64,000 nucleotides of DNA from Spirosoma linguale DSM 74 (GTDB lineage Bacteria > Bacteroidota > Bacteroidia > Cytophagales > Spirosomataceae). Each line of letters starts with the position of its first letter. Within the stretch, counting starts at the first letter, position 1. The stretch is taken from contig CP001769.1 of the NCBI GenBank assembly GCA_000024525.1, positions 1,660,001 through 1,724,000 of the forward strand, read 5' to 3'. Positions 43,283 to 58,873 of the stretch are shown here, in pieces. A program made the translations under genes and the position numbers. The notes beneath the pieces were generated by a model that did no database searches, was not told the DNA's origin, and saw nothing but the letters and a program-made list of their open reading frames with translations.

Positions 43283-44026
43283 ATGACCCCTTACGAACAA
43301 GCCGTCGAAACCGAATTGATTCGCTGGCAACAGGCGATGCAGAAGCCTCCAACCGCCTTTGGAAGACTCTCAACCTCAATCCAGCGTCGTATAAATCGGA
43401 TTATCCCCGACCGTATTCACGCCATTATTACCGCTGCCATCAAGCAGATGACCAGGGCTGTTTTGTTCGGTGCCGAATTCCTAAACCGGGCACCTGTTCA
43501 GGGGCAAACGCTGACACAGCGGGATGCTGCCGTAGCCCGACGAATTGAATTTTATAAGAAAACGAGTGCGGCCGAAGGAGGTGTAACGGGGGCGGGCGGT
43601 ATTCTGCTCGGCCTGGCCGACTTCCCGCTGCTGCTTGGCCTGAAGATGAAAATGCTGTTCGAGATCGCCAGCCTCTATGGGTATTCGGTAAGCGATTATC
43701 GGGAGCGGGTATTTATCCTGTACGTTTTTCAACTGGCGTTTTCCAGTCAGGAGCGTCGACAACAGGTGTATCAGCACATTGCCAACTGGACCGAACACAG
43801 CCGGGAATTACCCGAAGATATCAACCAATTCGATTGGCTTACGTTTCAGCAGCAGTACCGGGATTATATTGATCTTGCCAAGATGGCGCAACTCATACCG
43901 GGCATTGGAGCCGCAGTGGGTATTGTGGTCAACTATCGACTCGTGAACCAGCTTGGTCAGACGGCCATGAATGCCTATCGAATGCGGTTAATGAGTAGTG
44001 CCGAGCGTCAGCTCGGCACTACATAA
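43283..44026 (+). CDS. EcsC family protein
   Basis: 247 residues. EcsC core AEGGVTGAGGILLGLADFPLLLGLKMKMLFEIASLYGYSV and MAQLIPGIGAAVGIVVNYRL. EcsC is an uncharacterised family linked to membrane traffic in some species. The ATG at 43283 (MTPYEQAVETEL) is preferred to the TTG at 43265. The last ten codons (SSAERQLGTT, stop) are made by a GTAG-type palindrome at 43995-44022, so the C-terminal tail is probably an acquired sequence. The family normally ends near there. Confidence 0.85.
   Translation: MTPYEQAVETELIRWQQAMQKPPTAFGRLSTSIQRRINRIIPDRIHAIITAAIKQMTRAVLFGAEFLNRAPVQGQTLTQRDAAVARRIEFYKKTSAAEGGVTGAGGILLGLADFPLLLGLKMKMLFEIASLYGYSVSDYRERVFILYVFQLAFSSQERRQQVYQHIANWTEHSRELPEDINQFDWLTFQQQYRDYIDLAKMAQLIPGIGAAVGIVVNYRLVNQLGQTAMNAYRMRLMSSAERQLGTT
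43995..44022. repeat. REP-like palindrome at the end of the EcsC gene
   Basis: GTAGTGCCGAGC (43995-44006) and GCTCGGCACTAC (44011-44022) pair perfectly around a GTCA loop. The 5' GTAG followed by a palindrome is the layout of RAYT-associated REP elements. It shares GTAGTGCCG with 11668-11694. It overlaps the final codons of the gene. Confidence 0.8.
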
Positions 44027-44033
44027 AAACGTC

Positions 44034-45926
44034 TTATCGCTTTTTCCCTTTATAATTGCCGGTAAACTTAGTTTTTCCAGGGCTTTCTTTCTTCGGGCTA
44101 CCCAGTAAACGCTCTGCCAGATCCGGCCGCTTAAGCTGGTTTAGCCGATTGCGTATCCAGTTTTTGTACTCGGGTTTGTACCAGAAAAAGTAGTTGTTCT
44201 GGGCCTTTTTTTCTTCCCGCGTCTTGGCCGTTTTAACCGGTTTCAGCGTGTAGGGGTGAACGCCCGAATAGTAGATTACCTCGGCCACGGTCATGGGCGT
44301 TGGCGTAAAGTCCTGAACCTGTTCGAGTTGAAAGCCCATGTCTTTCGTTTCGGCGGCCAGGTTCGCCATGTCCTGCTCTTCGCAGCCGGGGTGCGACGAA
44401 ATAAAGTACGGAATCAGGGGTTGCTTAAGATTGTACTTCTCCTGAATCTTGTCGTATTTCTGTTTGAACAGCTTGAAATACCGGAATGATGGCTTCCGCA
44501 TCACGCGAAGTGTATCATCGGCCGTGTGTTCGGGGGCAACTTTTAATCGGCCCGACACGTGGCGCGTGACCAACTGCTCCATGTATTCGTCGTGGTTGCC
44601 GTCGCTGTTGTTTTTGTTGAAGTCGTCGACCAGCAAATCATACCGCACTCCCGAACCAACAAATGCCTTCTTGACCTTGGGGTTGGCATCGACCTTACGA
44701 TACAGCTCCGTCATAGGCTTATGTGAGGTATCGAGGTTCGAACAGATAACCGGGTGAATACAGCTCGGGCTCTGGCAACGGGCGCAGATCGACTCATCTT
44801 TGCCCTTCATCTTGTACATGTTGGCCGATGGGCCTCCCAGGTCGGAAATGTAGCCTTTGAATTCGGGGTGTTTCGTGATTTCGTCCACCTCTTTTAAGAC
44901 CGATGCTTCGCTTCGTGAGGCCACAAACTTGCCCTGGTGAGCCGAAATAGTACAGAAACTGCACCCCCCGAAACAGCCCCGGTGCATATTGACCGAGAAC
45001 TTGATCATATCGTAAGCCGGAATCGGGCCACGCTTTTTGTATTTCGGGTGGGGGAGACGGGTGTAGGGCAAATCGAAGGATTTATCGATTTCGGCCTCTT
45101 CCATCGTTTTGAACGGTGGGTTGATGACCAGTATCTGATCGCCCACCCGTTGCAGAATCCGGTTCGCCTGCCATTTGTTCGACTCGACTTCAACAATCTT
45201 GAAGTTGGCTGCGTATTTGATTTTATCTTCCAGACAAACCTCATGGCTGGCCAGTTCGACCGAACTCCAGTCGTTGTAGTCCCGCAGTTCGGTGTTAGCG
45301 TCGTGCATGAAAGCCACCTGATTGATGTTCCGCATCGACGAAAAGGGGACACCCTGCCGGGAAAGTTTCAGAATTTCGCGGAGGGGTTGTTCGCCCATAC
45401 CATAGACCAGCATATCGGCTCCGGCATCGACCAGGATAGAGGGCATCAGCCGATCCTGCCAATAGTCATAGTGCGTAACCCGACGCAGGGAGGCTTCAAT
45501 GCCACCGAGCAATACGGGCACATCGGGGTACAGTTCTTTCAGGATTTTGGTATATACGATGGTAGCGTAGTCGGGCCGAAAACCCGCTTCGCCACCGGGC
45601 GTATACGAATCATTGGAACGCAGGCGTTTGTTGGCCGTGTAATGGTTGACCATGGAGTCCATGCACCCGGCCGTAACGCCAAAGAAGTATTTGGGCTTGC
45701 CAAACTTCTTGAAGTCGCGCAGATCGTCTTTCCAGTTTGGTTGAGCAATAATGGCCACGCGGAATCCTTCGCTTTCCATTATGCGGCCAATCACAGCCGT
45801 GCCAAAAGCAGGATGGTCGACATAGGCATCTCCGGATACGAGGACAATATCAACTTCATCCCAGCCTCTTTTCTCGACTTCTTTCATTGTCAGAGGCAGC
45901 CAGTCTGTAAGGGGTCTTTCAATCAT
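44034..45926 (-). CDS. YgiQ family radical SAM protein
   Basis: 630 residues. N-terminal B12-binding-like region (VDIVLVSGDAYVDHPAFG, PVLLGGIEASLRR) followed by a radical SAM core with the CxxxCxxC cluster in HRGCFGGCSFCTIS and a further iron-sulfur cysteine region (CARCQSPSCIHP). C-terminal YgiQ domain (PYTLKPVKTAKTREEKK, NYFFWYKPEYK). The enzymatic role is not established. The start at 45926 (MIERPLTDWLP) follows the family; an upstream ATG at 45956 adds ten unconserved residues. The gene ends only 8 bases from the convergent EcsC stop. Confidence 0.92.
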   Translation of the reverse strand: MIERPLTDWLPLTMKEVEKRGWDEVDIVLVSGDAYVDHPAFGTAVIGRIMESEGFRVAIIAQPNWKDDLRDFKKFGKPKYFFGVTAGCMDSMVNHYTANKRLRSNDSYTPGGEAGFRPDYATIVYTKILKELYPDVPVLLGGIEASLRRVTHYDYWQDRLMPSILVDAGADMLVYGMGEQPLREILKLSRQGVPFSSMRNINQVAFMHDANTELRDYNDWSSVELASHEVCLEDKIKYAANFKIVEVESNKWQANRILQRVGDQILVINPPFKTMEEAEIDKSFDLPYTRLPHPKYKKRGPIPAYDMIKFSVNMHRGCFGGCSFCTISAHQGKFVASRSEASVLKEVDEITKHPEFKGYISDLGGPSANMYKMKGKDESICARCQSPSCIHPVICSNLDTSHKPMTELYRKVDANPKVKKAFVGSGVRYDLLVDDFNKNNSDGNHDEYMEQLVTRHVSGRLKVAPEHTADDTLRVMRKPSFRYFKLFKQKYDKIQEKYNLKQPLIPYFISSHPGCEEQDMANLAAETKDMGFQLEQVQDFTPTPMTVAEVIYYSGVHPYTLKPVKTAKTREEKKAQNNYFFWYKPEYKNWIRNRLNQLKRPDLAERLLGSPKKESPGKTKFTGNYKGKKR

Positions 45927-45982
45927 AAGTATGTGAACTATCTGTCTGAAAAACACCGAATCCTAAAAATGATTCAATAAAG

Positions 45983-46009
45983 AAGCCCGGAATATATGAT
46001 TCCGGGCTT
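45983..46009. terminator. terminator between the GH10 and YgiQ genes
   Basis: Perfect arms AAGCCCGGAAT (45983-45993) and ATTCCGGGCTT (45999-46009) with a 5-base loop and T-runs on both sides. It would end the minus-strand xylanase transcript. Confidence 0.85.
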
Positions 46010-46100
46010 TTTGGACACGCGGCCGTTAGTTACACGAAGCAGAGGCTATAGTACAGTCTCGCCGGAAGGATTCATCCTATACGTGTCAACTGTCAACTGA

Positions 46101-47213
46101 TTATTTCTTCAAGGCAATAACTTTCTCAAAGGCTGGCTTAGGCTGGTTATTCCGGTCAAAGAGCAATGGATAATTGGTCCGGCCACGAATTGGCCAGCCG
46201 TTCAGCCAGCTATCGCCGTCGTTAACGCCCCAGAACGTGACGCGGGTGACTTTGTCTTTGTGCTTCAGGAAGAGCTTGAATAGCGCTTCGTAGTCAGCCG
46301 CCAACTGTTGCTGAACGCTGTCGGGCAGACCAGCTGTGTAGGGGTTCGACTGCTCGTTGGCGGTCATCCGCGCCCCTACATCGGCCCCCTGAAAATTGCG
46401 GGGCAGTACCTCAATATCCAACTCGGTAAACATGACCTTTACACCCAGAGCGGCATATTGCAGGATGCTTTCTTCAATATCTTGAAATGGTACTTTGCCT
46501 ACGTGCCAGTGGCCCTGAATACCGACCCCATCGATGCGTACACCAGCAGCTTTGATCTTTTTGATGAGTTCGATACAGCCCGCCCGCTTTTTGGGTTGTT
46601 CGTTGTTGTAATCGTTATAGTATAACTCCGTTTTGGGCGCTGCCTGCTGGGCCAGCCGGAAGGCTTCCGTCACGAAATCGTCGCCGAGGTGTTGCAGGAA
46701 TACCGATTTACGCATGGTGCCATCCTCGTTCAGGGCTTCGTTGACAACATCCCACGAATACACCTTGCCGTTATAATGCCCGGCCACCGTTTTGATGTGG
46801 TCGGTGAAGAACGTCCGAATCGAATCGGCACTTTTGATACCGCGAATGAACGACGGCAGTTGACTATGCCAGATCAGCGTATGGCCGTTGATTTTAATCT
46901 TATGTTTCTTTCCAAATTCGATCAGTTTGTCGCCCATTGTAAAATCGTAGGTATCCCATTTCGGGTGAATTAGCGCCGACTTCATGATGTTTTCGGGCGT
47001 GGCCATGTTGAACTGGCTGGCGATGAAAGCCGTCGTTGCCGGGTCACGCTCTTCGATCTGGGCGTTGTTGAGGCAGGTACCAATGCCGAAATCCTTCCTG
47101 AAGGCGTCTTTCAGGGAGGGGATTTTTTGGGCGAAAGCGGCATCCGGCAGCAACAGATTTGCCAGCAAGAGTGCGGCCGCGCTGATGGTAAAGACGTGTT
47201 TGTTAAAATGCAT
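46101..47213 (-). CDS. exported endo-1,4-beta-xylanase, GH10
   Basis: 370 residues with a signal peptide (about 1-28). GH10 TIM barrel: acid/base E159 in WDVVNEALNEDG, nucleophile E264 in MFTELDIEVLP, plus HTLIWHSQLPSF, GIQGHWHV and the C-terminal VTRVTFWGVNDGDSWLNGWP. It cuts internal bonds of the xylan backbone outside the cytoplasm. It is the last gene of the hemicellulose locus, downstream of an AraC-type regulator (71-base gap) on the same strand, and ends at a terminator. Confidence 0.95.
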   Translation of the reverse strand: MHFNKHVFTISAAALLLANLLLPDAAFAQKIPSLKDAFRKDFGIGTCLNNAQIEERDPATTAFIASQFNMATPENIMKSALIHPKWDTYDFTMGDKLIEFGKKHKIKINGHTLIWHSQLPSFIRGIKSADSIRTFFTDHIKTVAGHYNGKVYSWDVVNEALNEDGTMRKSVFLQHLGDDFVTEAFRLAQQAAPKTELYYNDYNNEQPKKRAGCIELIKKIKAAGVRIDGVGIQGHWHVGKVPFQDIEESILQYAALGVKVMFTELDIEVLPRNFQGADVGARMTANEQSNPYTAGLPDSVQQQLAADYEALFKLFLKHKDKVTRVTFWGVNDGDSWLNGWPIRGRTNYPLLFDRNNQPKPAFEKVIALKK

Positions 47214-47284
47214 GAGGGTTATACCGTTTAAATTTGTATGCGTTGTTAGGGGTTTCTTGCCAGTCGTTGAGAGCCACTTGTCAT

Positions 47285-48202
47285 CTAGGCAGTAGCAGCT
47301 GATGTTCGATAAGTGGCAGGTGTCATACCTGTTTTTGCTTTGAACAACTTGCTGAAGTACTGCGGATACTCAAATCCTAATTGGTAAGCGATTTCGCTCA
47401 CGCTGGCTCGTGAGCCGAGCAGATTCGTTTTGGCTTCTTCGATCAGGTAAGCGTGAATATGATCCTGTGCATTTTGGCCAGTTTCTTTCTTCAACAGATC
47501 GCTCAGGTAGTGAGCTGAGAGTGCCAGTTGTTCCGCTAAATAGCCAACGGTGGGTAACCCTTTTGTTCGGAGCTGTTTGTTATCGAAATACGCTTTTAGT
47601 ACCTGATCGAACCGGATTAGCAAATCACTATTCGCCGACTTTCGGGTGATGAACTGACGGTCGTAATACCGCGAACAATAATTCAACAGCAGTTCGATGG
47701 TCGAGACAATCAGGGTCTGACTATGCCGGTCAATATTTTCGCACAGTTCCTGGTCGATAGTCTGGATGCAGGTACGTAACGTCTTTTTCTCTTTGTCAGA
47801 GAGGTGTAGTGCTTCGCTGGCTTCGTACGAAAAAAAGGTGTAGTCTTTCATTTTGCCGGCCAGCGAAGTGCCCCGAATCAGGTCGGGGTGAAAGAACACA
47901 CCCCAGCCAATCCGTTCCTCTTGTTTGTTTCGATCATCTTCAATGGTTATGGCCTGCCGGGGAGCAATGCAAAATAAAGTTCCTTCCTGAAAATCGACCT
48001 GTTTTCTGCCATATTTCATGTCGCCCACGCAGTAATTTTTGAACATGACGGAGTAGAATCCTGAGGTCATGGTCACCCCTTCCTGCGCATTGATTTCGGC
48101 GTGGGTAAAGTCAATAATCGACACCAGGGGATGCCGTGGCTTGTCCTGGCTGAACAGTTGATTAAGCTCACTGATGGTTTCAAGATGATGAAGGGATGCC
48201 AT
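47285..48202 (-). CDS. AraC-family transcriptional regulator
   Basis: 305 residues. The N-terminal domain (about 1-190) is the ligand-binding cupin-like part (FYSVMFKNYCVGDMKYG, FQEGTLFCIAPRQA). Two helix-turn-helix motifs occupy the last 100 residues: TVGYLAEQLALSAHYLSDLL and SVSEIAYQLGFEYPQYFSKLFKAKTGMTPATYR, the second being the AraC signature. It lies 9 bases after the upstream SDR gene and is likely co-transcribed with it. Whether it regulates the xylan locus or the SDR alone cannot be told. Confidence 0.9.
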   Translation of the reverse strand: MASLHHLETISELNQLFSQDKPRHPLVSIIDFTHAEINAQEGVTMTSGFYSVMFKNYCVGDMKYGRKQVDFQEGTLFCIAPRQAITIEDDRNKQEERIGWGVFFHPDLIRGTSLAGKMKDYTFFSYEASEALHLSDKEKKTLRTCIQTIDQELCENIDRHSQTLIVSTIELLLNYCSRYYDRQFITRKSANSDLLIRFDQVLKAYFDNKQLRTKGLPTVGYLAEQLALSAHYLSDLLKKETGQNAQDHIHAYLIEEAKTNLLGSRASVSEIAYQLGFEYPQYFSKLFKAKTGMTPATYRTSAATA

Positions 48203-48211
48203 ACGATTTGC

Positions 48212-49015
48212 TTATTTTACTTGACTCATAATGATTTTATCAAACAGTCGGTCGCCCAGATTGACCCGCATCCAGACCATCGGCTTTGCCCGATTACCCA
48301 CCCGGTAACGCGTTTTAGGCTTTCGGCTCCCAACGATGGTTGACACCGTTTTCGCAATCACCGACGCTGGCGACATGGCCATTGAGGCTGAGCTAGCTAC
48401 CCCTTTCACGATGTTGGCATACGGGCCGCTGCCGGACCGGGCCACCATTGGACCACTCATCACATCACTAAACTCAGTAGCAATAAGGCCGGGTTCCAAG
48501 ATCACTACATGGATATTAAACGGACTTAACTCCAGACGCAGGCAATCACTCCAGCCCTCGATGGCGTGCTTGGACGCATGATACCAGGCACCCATCGGGG
48601 TATACATTTTACCGCCCATCGAGGAGGAGTTGATAATGGTACCGGACCGGGCTTCGCGCATAAAGGGGATAACTTTCTGGGTTAAACTGGCCAGGCCAAA
48701 CACATTGACCTCAAACTGCCGTCGGGCCTCCTGAATCGGAATCTCCTCGACCGACCCGTAAATAGCGTACCCGGCATTGTTGAACAGGACGTCGATTTTT
48801 CCTTCCCGCCCGATGATGATGTCGACTACCTGCTGGATGTTTTCCTCGTTGGTAATATCCAGTGGCAGGGCAATGCCTCCTGCCAGTTGAAGGTCCTGCA
48901 TCTGATCAATTCGCCGGGCGGCTACATACACCTTGTGCCCTTCTATGATCAACTTTTTGGCGGTTTCTTTACCAATACCTGACGACGCGCCTGTGATTAA
49001 AATTACCTTGCTCAT
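48212..49015 (-). CDS. SDR family oxidoreductase
   Basis: 267 residues, classical short-chain dehydrogenase: TGASSGIGKETAKK cofactor loop near residue 8, NNAGYAIYG, catalytic Ser in IINSSSMGG, YHASKHAIEG Tyr-Lys pair. Substrate unknown. Gene pair with an AraC regulator directly downstream is frequent in Bacteroidota, often as an unlinked regulatory unit. It has a 148-base gap to the CE1 esterase gene upstream and probably its own promoter. Confidence 0.9.
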   Translation of the reverse strand: MSKVILITGASSGIGKETAKKLIIEGHKVYVAARRIDQMQDLQLAGGIALPLDITNEENIQQVVDIIIGREGKIDVLFNNAGYAIYGSVEEIPIQEARRQFEVNVFGLASLTQKVIPFMREARSGTIINSSSMGGKMYTPMGAWYHASKHAIEGWSDCLRLELSPFNIHVVILEPGLIATEFSDVMSGPMVARSGSGPYANIVKGVASSASMAMSPASVIAKTVSTIVGSRKPKTRYRVGNRAKPMVWMRVNLGDRLFDKIIMSQVK

Positions 49016-49163
49016 GGTTCAATTTGTTTTGGTTGATTATTGAGACAAAGGTCAGGCGTATGCGTAGGCAGGGGGTAAATCGAATTCCTGAATGTTGTAT
49101 ACGAATTCCAGTATGCGTCTGGTTGCTATACGTTGGAACAACCAGACGCAGACCTGAGCATGG

Positions 49164-52522
<3,359 letters not shown>

Positions 52523-52537
52523 ACATCCGTGAATTGC

Positions 52538-53836
52538 TTAACGGGCCTGTGGCGTTATAATCCGGTACTTTCCACTCAGGTGCATGAGGCTGAACACATA
52601 CAACAGCCCATCGTAATACGGATCAAAATAGCCATCGTCGAACGGTTCCAGTTTTGCGTTCCAGACGGCTCGTACAAAGTCCTTGCTGTTTGGCTCCTTA
52701 TTGACCAATGACAGCGTAGCCGATGTAGACACCAGTCCCAGCGAGTGCCGGAGTTTTTTTACCGGCCCAGCCTGCAAAATAAATTCGGGGCGTGAGCCGT
52801 CCAGGTTAAACTGATCATCATACGTGTCCATGCCTTTGGAGCGCAGGAAACCCTGAAACCGTTTGGCGTAATCTTCCTGCCAGGCTTTGTCTTTTCCCGA
52901 CCAGGTGTAGTCCATGGCGATGTTCATGGGCACCCGCCACGAATCGTAGCGAAACGCCGAAGGTGACCAGCGGGTGTCGTGCGGCTTGCCGCTAAACTCC
53001 GTGTAATCGGCGTTGAGGCCCGTTACGGGGTGGCAGGCCCGGTGCAAAAACGCGCGCGATGTATCGGCGCACTCCCTGTAAAACTGCTCGTGCCCGTCTT
53101 TGGCGTACGTGCCCCAGACCTCGTAAAAGGCGGGCAGGTGATACGACGGATCGGTCCAGTTGTACATGCCTCCTTCGGGCACAAAGCTGATCTGCTTCGT
53201 GTCGGTGTTGATGAGGTTGTAGATGTTGCCGGTGCCATCTTTCTTCCAAATCGCATCCAGAATTCGCCGGGCTTCGCCGTAGTAATTGATACCTGTGTTG
53301 TTGCCCCACTTGTTGGCCGCAAGTAGCAGACTGGTGATGTAATACAACTCCCCATCCGACGCTGACCCTTCCGAGTTTTTCTTCATCGTCTGCGGGTTGA
53401 TGCTCCAGGCAAAATAGCCCTCTCGTGGGCCGCTCTGGTGTTGCAGGTACTTCTTCGACCACCGCCAGATGCGGTCGAACACGTCTTTTTTGTCCAGCTG
53501 CACGGCGATCATCATCCCATACGACAAACCTTCGGTTCGGGCGTCCTTATTCTTCACATCTGACACATACGCCATCGTATCACCGACTTCAAAATAGACC
53601 TTATTGGGACCTTCGAACACGTCGTGATACGCCTTCGCCAATTTCGCGTCGATGTCGGCCTGTTTGTAGCCTGCTTCGCGAAACAGGTTCCGGTAGTTGC
53701 CTACCTGAGCCTCGGCTTTAGGCTTGTCTTTCATCTTTTTTTGAGCCACCGCCATGGGCGTTACTATCAAAAAGATTCCGATCAGCACTGGGAGCAACCA
53801 GCGATTTTCAGGCAAGTTATTGTTTATCAGGTTCAT
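52538..53836 (-). CDS. GH8 reducing-end xylose-releasing exo-oligoxylanase
   Basis: 432 residues with a signal-anchor N-terminus (about 15-31). GH8 alpha/alpha barrel with general acid E102 in ARTEGLSYGMM, a conserved SASDGELYY stretch near 160, and base candidate D298 in FRYDSWRVPMNIAMDY. The EGLSYGMM and RVPMN motifs fit the Rex subgroup rather than chitosanases or cellulases. It would release xylose from the reducing end of xylo-oligosaccharides made by the GH10 enzyme. It follows a CE1 gene by 115 bases on the same strand. Confidence 0.9.
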   Translation of the reverse strand: MNLINNNLPENRWLLPVLIGIFLIVTPMAVAQKKMKDKPKAEAQVGNYRNLFREAGYKQADIDAKLAKAYHDVFEGPNKVYFEVGDTMAYVSDVKNKDARTEGLSYGMMIAVQLDKKDVFDRIWRWSKKYLQHQSGPREGYFAWSINPQTMKKNSEGSASDGELYYITSLLLAANKWGNNTGINYYGEARRILDAIWKKDGTGNIYNLINTDTKQISFVPEGGMYNWTDPSYHLPAFYEVWGTYAKDGHEQFYRECADTSRAFLHRACHPVTGLNADYTEFSGKPHDTRWSPSAFRYDSWRVPMNIAMDYTWSGKDKAWQEDYAKRFQGFLRSKGMDTYDDQFNLDGSRPEFILQAGPVKKLRHSLGLVSTSATLSLVNKEPNSKDFVRAVWNAKLEPFDDGYFDPYYDGLLYVFSLMHLSGKYRIITPQAR

Positions 53837-53951
53837 CGTATTCGTTCTTTATGAAAATGAAACACAGAGACGCGGAGGACACAGAGTTTATATGTTGACC
53901 ATTAACGTATTCAATCTCCGTGTACTCTGTGCCTCTGTGTTTAATCATCTT

Positions 53952-55103
<1,152 letters not shown>

Positions 55104-55180
55104 TTACATGCGTGATTATATTATTCTATTGATTATCAAGGGTTTGACAATCGTTTTCGGTAGATTTCTACGAATTTTTT

Positions 55181-55349
55181 CGCCCCGTCAGGGGCCTAAC
55201 AGCGCAGCGTTGGTAGAAACCGGGCCACCACAATTGTTAGCGTGCCATAGGTACGCCACCAGCGAACCCGTTGCGTACCTACGGCACGCGGGATGGAAAA
55301 CGGTTCCCCTTTTCTACCGACGCTGCGCTGTCAGGCCCCTAGCGGGGCG
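55181..55349. repeat. composite palindromic element, copy 1 (in the 330-base spacer 55071-55400)
   Basis: Terminal inverted repeats of 39 bp (55181-55219 and 55311-55349) with 4 mismatches, and an internal inverted pair GCGTGCCATAGGTACGC (55240-55256) with GCGTACCTACGGCACGC (55273-55289), one mismatch. No ORF inside. The remainder of the spacer (55071-55180 and 55350-55400) shows nothing else recognisable. Confidence 0.8.
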
Positions 55350-55400
55350 GATTGGTCACCCCACGCGTTTCAGATAACCCATTCATCGGGTAGTTTTCTG

Positions 55401-56492
<1,092 letters not shown>

Positions 56493-57659
56493 TTATTGTT
56501 GGAACAGCAATGGTGTGGTGGCGGCAACGTAGGTTTTTACGTTCATCCAGGTATGGCCTCCGTCGGTGATCAGGCTTTTGTAGTTCACCTTTTTTGCCTT
56601 CAGATAGTCCATAAATTCCACCGTGCCTTTATACAGAAAATCATCGCTGCCCACGCTGACCCACAGCAGTTTAAGTTGCTTGTTGATCTGCTCGGGCTTG
56701 TTCACGATCTGGCTGAAATTGCCGTCCATCTCCTGGGGCGACAGGTACGAGCTGTAGGCGCAGACATACGCAAACTTGTCCATGTTGTTAAAAGCCGCCC
56801 GGAGCGTTTGCCCGCCCCCGCGTGAGAAGCCGCCAATGGCCCGGTTCTCCCGGTTGGGAATGGTCCGGTAGCTTTTCTCGACGTATGGAATGACGTTACT
56901 CACCAAATCAGTCGTGAAATCGTTGGCCCGTTTCACCGCATCGGCCCCATCGCGAACGGTTGGGTCGGCGGGTTTTGAACCGCCTTTTTGCTCGGCCACA
57001 CGAGCCGCAATATTGCCGTAGGGCATCACGACAATCATCGGCTTCACCTTGCCTTCGGCTAGTAGGTTATCCAGAATCAGGTTGGTTTTGCCGACTTTAA
57101 AAAAGGTTTCTTCGGTATCCGTCGTGCCGCTGATGAGGTAATAAACGGGATACTTCTTCGACGGATTCTGGTCATAACCCGGTGGCGTGTATACGACCAG
57201 CGAACCGGTTGTACCTTCCATCGACGGGTAATACTCGTAGTTAATCGAGCCGTGGGGCACATCGCGCATGGCGTGAATCAGGGGCGTATCGCCGGGCACG
57301 TCGACCAGGCTAGCTTTGAATCGCTCGTTCGGGAAGAAGGCAACGTTGGCGGGGTCCATGACCGATACGCCATCTACGCGAAAGTTGTACGGATAAATGT
57401 CGGGTTTGACGGGGCCGACCGTCACGCTCCAGATGCCCTGTGCATCTTTGGTCATGGCCACGGGACCTTTCTCAAACTGCGCGCTCAGTTCCAACACTTT
57501 GGCCTGCGGAGCCTGGTAGCGGAAGGTAACGGTCTTGTCGGCGTTCACCTGGGGCGATACCACCAGCGGCCCGCGTGGCGGCTGGCCAACTACCAGCCCG
57601 GATGCCAGCAGCAATATTGACCAGCAGAGCAGCAGGTGCCTTCGTGTTTTTGTGTGCAT
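56493..57659 (-). CDS. exported CE1-type esterase (GGHTWM subfamily), oxyanion variant
   Basis: 388 residues, signal peptide (about 1-25). E-set segment and CE1 domain. Nucleophile S279 in GGFSRGGGQT, acid D340 (GSDDFLY), catalytic His H369 in [10 protein letters not shown]. The position that normally reads LHG before the oxyanion loop reads ISG (YYLISGTTDTEE), so a conserved His is Ser here. Catalytic Ser, Asp and His all remain. Part of a run of three related genes with the 55401 and 57726 enzymes. Confidence 0.88.
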   Translation of the reverse strand: MHTKTRRHLLLCWSILLLASGLVVGQPPRGPLVVSPQVNADKTVTFRYQAPQAKVLELSAQFEKGPVAMTKDAQGIWSVTVGPVKPDIYPYNFRVDGVSVMDPANVAFFPNERFKASLVDVPGDTPLIHAMRDVPHGSINYEYYPSMEGTTGSLVVYTPPGYDQNPSKKYPVYYLISGTTDTEETFFKVGKTNLILDNLLAEGKVKPMIVVMPYGNIAARVAEQKGGSKPADPTVRDGADAVKRANDFTTDLVSNVIPYVEKSYRTIPNRENRAIGGFSRGGGQTLRAAFNNMDKFAYVCAYSSYLSPQEMDGNFSQIVNKPEQINKQLKLLWVSVGSDDFLYKGTVEFMDYLKAKKVNYKSLITDGGHTWMNVKTYVAATTPLLFQQ

Positions 57660-57725
57660 AGCTATTTTCAGATAATGACACTAAGGGAAGTGTCGGGTTT
57701 TTAGGAAGTAGGTACTCGTCAATGG

Positions 57726-58859
<1,134 letters not shown>

Positions 58860-58873
58860 TTAAGGGTTTTAAA

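Noticed and set aside
44937..45980. 347-codon open frame on the plus strand opposite the radical SAM gene
   Set aside because: Mirror of YgiQ, which carries all its motifs; the antisense product has no recognisable motif.
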